Assembly (NCBI GenBank): GCA_002315875.1
Contig: DCIL01000045.1
Location: 48,758 to 66,945 of the forward strand
From: Verrucomicrobia bacterium UBA1727
GTDB taxonomy: Bacteria; Verrucomicrobiota; Kiritimatiellia; RFP12; UBA1067
DNA: 18,188 nt
Reading direction: 5' to 3'
In this document: piece by piece, positions 5,809 to 10,751 of the stretch
Numbering within the stretch: the stretch's first letter is position 1
Layout of the letters: each line of letters begins with the position of its first letter
Notes under the pieces: model-generated
Databases searched by the model: none
Told to the model about the DNA's origin: nothing
The model's input: only the letters and a program-made list of their open reading frames with translations
Translations under genes and position numbers: made by a program

Positions 5809-7205
5809 TAGCGATAGTCGATTACGGTGCGGGCAATTTGACCAGTGTGAAGAATGCATTTGCCGCGCTCGGAGTGGAGACGGTGGTGACGAGTGATGCG
5901 GATACGATCTGCCGCGCAGACCGCATCGTTTTTCCAGGCGTGGGCGCGGCAAAAAGTGCGATGGACAACTTGCGGAAGATGGGACTCGTCGAGCCGATCA
6001 AGGCCGCGGCGGCGTCCGGCAAGCCGTTCCTCGGCATCTGCCTCGGCATGCAGGTGCTCTTCGAACATTCCGAAGAGGATGGCGGAGTCGATATGCTCGG
6101 CGTCTTCTCCGGTAAGGTTCGCCGTTTCCCGGACGTGAAGGGCTTCAAGGTTCCCGAAATCGGATGGAACGGAGTTGAAGTACGAAGTGCGAGTGATGAA
6201 TATTATTTTGTTCATTCGTACTGTGCCGACATCGTGCCGGAGACCGTGGGCGTAACCGAATATGCCGGTGTCAAGTTCACCGCGATGGTGAAGCGCGGCA
6301 ATCTCTGGGCGTGTCAGTTCCATCCCGAAAAGTCAGGCCGTGTTGGCCTTGATCTCATCCGCTCCTGGCTCACCTCTCAACCCTCAGAGTTGCCTACCAT
6401 CCATTCTTCAACTCCAACTCCAGACTTCAACTCAACTCTCACCCGCCGCGTCATTCCCTGTCTTGATGTTCGCAATGGACGCGTGACGAAGGGCGTCAAG
6501 TTCAAGAACAACATCGATCTTGGCGATCCGGTGGAGATGGCGGTCAGGTATTCCGAGGGAGGGGCGGACGAGCTCGTCTTCTACGACATCACGGCTTCGG
6601 CGGAGCATCGTCCCATCGACATCGGCATGGTCGAGGCGGTGGCGAAGTCCGTCCGCATTCCCTTTGCCGTCGGCGGGGGTATCTCGACGGTGGCGGACAT
6701 GGAACGCGTCATTCTGGCGGGAGCCGAGAAGGTTTCGGTCAATTCGCTCGCCGTCCGCAATCCGCAGATCATCGCCGAGGGCGCGGCAGTTTTCGGACGG
6801 CAGTGCATTGTGCTTGGAATGGATCCGGTGAAGAGCGGCAAGACACCGAGCGGTTATGAGATCACGACGCGCGGATTTCGTGAGTTCACGGGCATGGATG
6901 CCGTGGAGTGGGCGAAAAGGGCGGCCGATCTCGGCGCGGGAGAGATCGTGGTTAATTCCGTTGATGCGGACGGCACGCGCGCCGGGTTTGAGCTGGAGAT
7001 CACGCGGCTCATTTCCGAGGCGGTCGGAGTGCCGGTGGTGGCGTCCGGAGGCGCGGGAATTCCCGAGCATCTCGTCACGGTCTTCCGCGAGGCCAAGGCC
7101 GATGCCGCGATTGTCGCCGGTATGATTCATTCGGGAGATTATACGATCGCGCAGATCAAGGAAGTTATGCACAAAGCAGGAGTTTCGACAAGAATGACCT
7201 GGTGA
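5805..7205 (+). CDS. hisHF: Fused imidazole glycerol phosphate synthase HisH-HisF
   Basis: One 466-residue frame carries both subunits of IGP synthase, the fifth step of histidine biosynthesis and its branch to purines. Residues 1-189 are the glutaminase HisH (IVDYGAGN; GICLGMQ with C79; ACQFHPEKS with H173 and E175). Residues about 213-466 are the cyclase HisF barrel (RRVIPCLDVRNGRVTKG with D221; VLGMD with D340; VNSVDADGTRAGF; PVVASGGAG). The linker, 190-212 (TSQPSELPTIHSSTPTPDFN and following), is encoded by the dispersed pyrimidine-rich repeat, and no ATG, GTG or TTG near the start of HisF would allow separate translation. The same fusion order exists in eukaryotic HIS7; it is unusual in bacteria. 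GTG start overlaps the activator stop (GTGA). Confidence 0.93.
   Translation: MIAIVDYGAGNLTSVKNAFAALGVETVVTSDADTICRADRIVFPGVGAAKSAMDNLRKMGLVEPIKAAAASGKPFLGICLGMQVLFEHSEEDGGVDMLGVFSGKVRRFPDVKGFKVPEIGWNGVEVRSASDEYYFVHSYCADIVPETVGVTEYAGVKFTAMVKRGNLWACQFHPEKSGRVGLDLIRSWLTSQPSELPTIHSSTPTPDFNSTLTRRVIPCLDVRNGRVTKGVKFKNNIDLGDPVEMAVRYSEGGADELVFYDITASAEHRPIDIGMVEAVAKSVRIPFAVGGGISTVADMERVILAGAEKVSVNSLAVRNPQIIAEGAAVFGRQCIVLGMDPVKSGKTPSGYEITTRGFREFTGMDAVEWAKRAADLGAGEIVVNSVDADGTRAGFELEITRLISEAVGVPVVASGGAGIPEHLVTVFREAKADAAIVAGMIHSGDYTIAQIKEVMHKAGVSTRMTW
6372..6443 (+). repeat. Pyrimidine-rich repeat forming the HisH-HisF linker
   Basis: The tract runs from ACCTCTCAACCCTCAGAG to the end of CTTCAACTCAACTCTCACC. 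Its second half, TTCTTCAACTCCAACTCCAG then ACTTCAACTC, matches the guaA insert almost unit for unit and in the same reading frame (SSTPTPDFNS here, SSTSTSTSTSDFNS there). It lies exactly between the two enzyme domains. Confidence 0.82.
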
Positions 7206-7206
7206 A

Positions 7207-7241
7207 GTGAGGAAGTAGGAGTGAGGAGTTAGGAATGAAGG
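7207..7241 (+). repeat. Heptamer array A (purine orientation)
   Basis: Five adjacent 7-nt units GTGAGGA, AGTAGGA, GTGAGGA, GTTAGGA, ATGAAGG begin 1 nt after the hisF stop. The array creates GGAG (7225-7228), spaced 6 nt from an ATG at 7235. Its 19-nt part GAGTGAGGAGTTAGGAATG (7219-7237) is an exact inverted copy of 7719-7737. Confidence 0.82.
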
Positions 7242-7342
7242 TATTTATCGATATGCGCGCTATGCGCTTAGTGAGCGAAGCGCTAATGGGACAGTTCCGC
7301 CATTCCAAACTCCTAACTCTAACTTCGAAACTTTCTTATTGA
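7235..7342 (+). CDS. 35-residue mini-ORF bounded by heptamer arrays
   Basis: ATG 7235 to TGA 7340-7342, 35 codons: MKVFIDMRAMRLVSEALMGQ, then FRHSKLLTLTSKLSY. The initiation context GGAGTTAGGAATG is identical over 13 nt to that of the four-helix-bundle gene directly downstream. As in that gene, the last codons (HSKLLTLTSKLSY) lie in a pyrimidine-oriented heptamer array. A hairpin GCGCTT/AAGCGC (7264-7269 with 7278-7283) sits in the middle. I recognise no domain. It may be a real small peptide, an internally deleted relative of the neighbouring cassette, or a structural spacer. The signal for translation is good by context only. Confidence 0.4.
   Translation: MKVFIDMRAMRLVSEALMGQFRHSKLLTLTSKLSY
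7297..7340 (+). repeat. Heptamer array B (pyrimidine orientation)
   Basis: After CCGCCAT come TCCAAAC, TCCTAAC, TCTAACT, TCGAAAC and TTTCTTA. The array is an imperfect direct repeat of 7717-7757 and an inverted repeat of 7343-7360: CCGCCATTCCAAACTCCT pairs with AGGAGTTAGGAATGGCGG with one mismatch and a 28-nt loop. In RNA this stem would hide the Shine-Dalgarno and ATG of the four-helix-bundle gene. Confidence 0.78.
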
Positions 7343-7357
7343 AGGAGTTAGGAATGG
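7342..7357 (+). promoter_or_regulatory. RBS and start codon of the four-helix gene inside an inverted repeat
   Basis: AAGGAGTTAGGAATGG holds GGAG (7344-7347), 6 nt before ATG 7354. It is the same 13-mer GGAGTTAGGAATG that precedes the mini-ORF. It pairs upstream with 7297-7314, and perfectly over 15 bp (7343-7357) with 7718-7732. This fixes the start at 7354 rather than the in-frame TTG at 7339. Confidence 0.72.
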
Positions 7358-7740
7358 CGGATCGTTCTTATAATCTGATTTTGACAAAAGCCGAGGCCTT
7401 TGCCCTTAGGATTGTTCGACTGTATAAGTATTTACAGGATCACCATGAGACTGTTATGTCGAAGCAGGTGCTTCGGTCTGGCACATCCATTGGCGCCAAT
7501 GTGACGGAGGGTCATTACGCTGCATCAAAAGCGGATTTCATAAACAAGTATGTGATTGCGCAAAAAGAGGCCGCAGAGACGTTGTATTGGATTAATTTGC
7601 TGGTTAAATCCGAATATCTCTCCGACAACGAACAGACTCAATCGATCATTGCAGATTGCGACGAGATTCTTCGCATGTTGGTCTCCAGTATCAAAACGGC
7701 GAGGATGAACAACACCACCATTCCTAACTCCTCACTCTAA
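7354..7740 (+). CDS. Four-helix-bundle protein (23S rRNA IVP / S23 family)
   Basis: This 128-residue protein has the family signature: LVLRSGTSIGAN-type (here VLRSGTSIGANVTEGHYAAS), DFINKYVIAQKEAAETLYWI and NLLVKSEYLS, with four amphipathic helices predicted. Relatives are encoded in intervening sequences of 23S rRNA genes and, as Avd, beside diversity-generating retroelements; the biochemical role of stand-alone copies is unknown. No rRNA or reverse transcriptase is nearby. It sits between hisF and guaA, which otherwise might be adjacent. The last residues (TIPNSSL) and the TAA are encoded by the downstream heptamer array, and the RBS by the upstream one. The gene is visibly less GC-biased at third positions than its neighbours, which fits recent acquisition. 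Confidence 0.88.
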   Translation: MADRSYNLILTKAEAFALRIVRLYKYLQDHHETVMSKQVLRSGTSIGANVTEGHYAASKADFINKYVIAQKEAAETLYWINLLVKSEYLSDNEQTQSIIADCDEILRMLVSSIKTARMNNTTIPNSSL

Positions 7741-7757
7741 TTTCAAACTTTCCCAAT
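7717..7757 (+). repeat. Heptamer array C (pyrimidine orientation)
   Basis: ACCAT followed by TCCTAAC, TCCTCAC, TCTAATT, TCAAACT and TTCCC. The array supplies the final codons and stop of the four-helix gene and runs to the guaA ATG. It is the exact inverted partner of 7219-7237 (19 nt) and of 7343-7357 (15 nt), and a diverged direct copy of array B. Confidence 0.8.
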
Positions 7758-9321
7758 GGACAAAATCATCATCCTCGACTATGGTTCCCAGTACACGCAG
7801 CTCATCGCGCGGCGCATCCGCGAACAGCACGTCTATTCGGAAATTGTTCCCTTTACGATCACGGCCGACAAGGTGCGCGAGATCGCGCCGAAGGGCGTCA
7901 TCCTCTCGGGCGGCCCCAACAGCGTCTTCGAAGAAGGCGCGCCGGGCATCGACCACGCCATCTTCGAACTCGGCATCCCGATTCTCGGCGTCTGCTACGG
8001 CATGCAGCTCATGAGCCAGGAGCTCGGCGGCAAGGTGCAGCCCGGCGAGCGCCGCGAGTACGGCAAGACCGAAATGACGGTTGTGCCGGGCAATGAGCTT
8101 TTCAAGGGACTCCCCGACAGCTTTGTCGTATGGATGAGTCACGGCGACCGCGTCTCGGCGATTCCCGCCGGTTTCAAGGTATCCGCCACTTCCGCGAATT
8201 GTCCCTACGCCGCGATCCGTCACGAGGAGAAGCGTTTCTTCGGAATTCAGTTCCATCCTGAAGTCGTCCATACCGAGCATGGCAAGCAGATTCTCTCCAA
8301 CTTCGTCTTTCTCGTCTGCGGAGCGAAGGCGGACTGGCAGCTGACGACGTGGATCGATGACACGGTCGCGAAGCTCAAGGCGCAGATCGAGGACGACGAG
8401 GTCGTGCTCGGACTTTCCGGCGGGGTGGACTCTTCGGTTGCCGCGGTTCTCCTCCACAAGGCGATAGGTCCGCGCCTCCATTGCATTTTCGTCGATAACG
8501 GACTCCTCCGCTACCGCGAAGCGGAACAGGTCGAGGAGATGTTCGGCAAGAATTTGGGACTCGACCTCACTGTCGCGCGTGCCGCCGGGAAGTTCTATGA
8601 GGCGCTCAAGGGACTCTCCGAGCCCGAGGCAAAGCGCAAGGCGATCGGCAAGATGTTCATCGATGTCTTTGCGGACGAGGCACGTCGCTTCAAGCATTGC
8701 CGCTTCCTCGGGCAGGGCACGATCTATCCCGATGTCATCGAAAGCTCGCACGCCGTGAAGGGTCCCTCGCAGACGATCAAGTCCCATCACAACGTGGGCG
8801 GACTTCCTCCGGATCTCAAGTTCGAACTTTGCGAGCCGTTGCGCGATCTCTTCAAGGACGAAGTGCGCGCGGTGGGAAGGGTGCTCGGAATGGCGAGCGA
8901 GCTTCTCGATCGTCAGCCGTTCCCGGGTCCGGGACTCGGCGTCCGCGTCATCGGCGAGGTCACGAAAGAAAAGGTCGAATTGCTCCAGCAAGCCGACCTC
9001 CGCGTCCAGGAGGAAATGAAAAAACTCCTTTCTTCAACTTCGACTTCAACTTCAACTTCCGACTTCAACTCCCTCTGGCAGACCTTCGCCGTCCTCTTGC
9101 CCGTGAAGACCGTCGGCGTCATGGGCGATCAGCGCACTTACGAATACACTTGCGCCATCCGTTCCGTCAATTCGATTGATGCGATGACGGCCGATTGGAC
9201 GCATCTTCCTTACGAGACGCTCGCGGCGATGTCCAGCCGCATCATCAACGAGGTGCGCGGCATCAATCGCGTCGTCTACGACATTTCGTCCAAACCCCCG
9301 GCAACCATTGAATGGGAATAG
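7756..9321 (+). CDS. guaA: GMP synthase (glutamine-hydrolysing)
   Basis: GuaA converts XMP to GMP using glutamine and ATP. The 521-residue protein has a class I amidotransferase domain (1-190: ILDYGSQYTQLIARRIRE; GVCYGMQ with C80; FGIQFHPEV with H167, E169), an ATP pyrophosphatase domain with the PP-loop LGLSGGVDSSV (219-228), and the C-terminal dimerisation domain ending in PPATIEWE. Residues about 426-439 (SSTSTSTSTSDFNS, 9031-9072) are a repeat-encoded insert in the dimerisation domain, between the helix KADL-equivalent and the strand LPVKTVGVMGDQR. Everything around it is well conserved, so the gene is probably functional. The ATG follows heptamer array C directly, with no visible Shine-Dalgarno or promoter. 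Confidence 0.96.
   Translation: MDKIIILDYGSQYTQLIARRIREQHVYSEIVPFTITADKVREIAPKGVILSGGPNSVFEEGAPGIDHAIFELGIPILGVCYGMQLMSQELGGKVQPGERREYGKTEMTVVPGNELFKGLPDSFVVWMSHGDRVSAIPAGFKVSATSANCPYAAIRHEEKRFFGIQFHPEVVHTEHGKQILSNFVFLVCGAKADWQLTTWIDDTVAKLKAQIEDDEVVLGLSGGVDSSVAAVLLHKAIGPRLHCIFVDNGLLRYREAEQVEEMFGKNLGLDLTVARAAGKFYEALKGLSEPEAKRKAIGKMFIDVFADEARRFKHCRFLGQGTIYPDVIESSHAVKGPSQTIKSHHNVGGLPPDLKFELCEPLRDLFKDEVRAVGRVLGMASELLDRQPFPGPGLGVRVIGEVTKEKVELLQQADLRVQEEMKKLLSSTSTSTSTSDFNSLWQTFAVLLPVKTVGVMGDQRTYEYTCAIRSVNSIDAMTADWTHLPYETLAAMSSRIINEVRGINRVVYDISSKPPATIEWE
9024..9075 (+). repeat. TTCAAC-type repeat inserted in frame in guaA
   Basis: Six-nt units of the TCAACT/TCGACT kind: TCT TCA ACT TCG ACT TCA ACT, then TCA ACT TCC GAC TTC AAC TCC. 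The period of 6 keeps the frame and codes Ser-Thr pairs ending in SDFNS. The ending TTCCGACTTCAACTC is shared with the hisH-hisF linker (CCAGACTTCAACTC) and, more loosely, with 3008-3023. Confidence 0.85.
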
Positions 9322-9326
9322 TAATC

Positions 9327-10751
9327 ATGAATACGCTCAACACACTGATCGATACCGCCAACGGTTATCTATACGGATACATCCTCATCGCGCTGCTCGT
9401 AGCGGGCGGACTTTACTTCACCGTTCGTCTGCAGTTCCTGCCGACTACGCTTCTGAAGGAGGCGATACTGACGCTTCTGGCGAAGAACAAGGCGGATCGC
9501 ACCGGCATGTCGTCCTTTCAGGCGCTGATGGTATCGACTGCCTCGCGCGTCGGCACCGGCAACATCATCGGAGTTACTGCGGCAATTCTCGCGGGCGGTC
9601 CCGGCGCGGTGTTCTGGATGTGGCTCATCGCCGTCTTCGGTGCCGCCTCGGCTTTCGTGGAATCGACGCTCGCGCAGATGTACAAGTGCCGCGATTCGCA
9701 CGGACACTACTACGGCGGTCCGGCGTACTACATCAAGAAGGCGTTTGACGCTCCCGTCTTCGGGGGTGTCTTCGCGGCTTTCGTGATTCTCCTTTATGCC
9801 GGCGGATTCAATGCGCTTTGTTCGTTCAATACCACGGACTTCATCTGCAATTACGCGCGCGGCGTTTCGCACATCACCGTGTATGTCGGCATCGCGCTTT
9901 CGGTGGTGGCCGGCATCGTCATCATGGGCGGCGGCAAGTTCATCTCCCGCGTCACCCAGTTCCTCGTGCCGATCATGGCGATCGGTTATATCGTCCTCGC
10001 CCTCGCGGTGATGGTGCTTCACATCGGTGAGTTGCCGTCCGTCATCGCCACCATCCTTGCGCAGGCGTTCGACATTCATTCCGCGTTTGGCGGATTCCTC
10101 GGCGCGGCGATCATGATGGGTATCAAGCGCGGACTTTACTCGAACGAGGCCGGTGTCGGTTCGGCCCCGAATGCCGCGGCTTCGGCGGACGTTTCGCATC
10201 CCGTCAATCAGGGACTCTCCCAGTTCCTTTCGGTCTTCATCGACACGATTCTCATCTGTTCTGCGACGGCTTTCATCGTCCTTTGTTCGGGCGTCAGCGC
10301 GGCGGGATACAAGGCGGGTGCGGACAACACGCGCTTCCTGCAGGACTGCATGAGCGCTTCGTTCGGTGCCGGCGGCGGCGTGCTGCTCACCTGCGCGCTC
10401 GTCATCTTCGCCTACACCACTCTCGTCGGCAACTACTTCTACGCCGAGCAGAGCGTGCGCTATTTCTATCCGAAGGCACATTCCGACAAGAAGTTCATGA
10501 CGATCTACCGCCTCGCGGCGATTGCCGTCATCTTCGTCGGTTCGCAGTTCAAGGCCGATCTCGCCTGGAACATTTCGGACTTCATCATGGGCATCATGGC
10601 GCTCATCAACATTCCGGTCTGCGTCATTCTCGGCAAGCGCGCGTACAAGGCGCTTTGGGACTACATGATCCAGCGTAACATGGGCAAGGATCCCACCTTC
10701 GACCCCAAGGCCGTCCTCGGCACCTCCAAGGGCATGGAGTGCTGGACATGA
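9327..10751 (+). CDS. AGCS-family alanine/glycine:cation symporter
   Basis: This 474-residue inner-membrane protein has about ten or eleven hydrophobic segments. Family landmarks are the N-terminal region YGYILIALLVAGGLYFTVRLQF (residues 16 to 37), ASRVGTGNIIGV (72-83, the substrate/cation-site glycine motif), GGPGAVFWMW (90-99) and KRGLYSNEAGVGSAPNAAAS (267-286). AGCS proteins import small neutral amino acids with Na+ or H+; the exact substrate cannot be told. I start at ATG 9327, six codons after guaA begins to end; an in-frame ATG at 9312 overlaps guaA and adds only five residues. It ends by overlapping the next gene (ATGA), so it is probably co-transcribed with guaA upstream and the enzyme downstream. 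Confidence 0.92.
   Translation: MNTLNTLIDTANGYLYGYILIALLVAGGLYFTVRLQFLPTTLLKEAILTLLAKNKADRTGMSSFQALMVSTASRVGTGNIIGVTAAILAGGPGAVFWMWLIAVFGAASAFVESTLAQMYKCRDSHGHYYGGPAYYIKKAFDAPVFGGVFAAFVILLYAGGFNALCSFNTTDFICNYARGVSHITVYVGIALSVVAGIVIMGGGKFISRVTQFLVPIMAIGYIVLALAVMVLHIGELPSVIATILAQAFDIHSAFGGFLGAAIMMGIKRGLYSNEAGVGSAPNAAASADVSHPVNQGLSQFLSVFIDTILICSATAFIVLCSGVSAAGYKAGADNTRFLQDCMSASFGAGGGVLLTCALVIFAYTTLVGNYFYAEQSVRYFYPKAHSDKKFMTIYRLAAIAVIFVGSQFKADLAWNISDFIMGIMALINIPVCVILGKRAYKALWDYMIQRNMGKDPTFDPKAVLGTSKGMECWT

Noticed and set aside
7479..7493. TGGCAC-N5-TTGG resembling a sigma-54 -24/-12 promoter
   Set aside because: It is the DNA of the conserved SGTSIGAN motif of the four-helix protein, has a mismatch in the -12 element, and lies over 250 nt from guaA.
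7354..7740. Four-helix protein as Avd of a diversity-generating retroelement or as a 23S rRNA intervening-sequence ORF
   Set aside because: No reverse transcriptase, template/variable repeat pair or rRNA sequence is present in the window.
9031..9072. CRISPR or classical minisatellite at the guaA repeat
   Set aside because: Units are 6 nt with no spacers, in frame in a conserved gene, and related to the other dispersed tracts.
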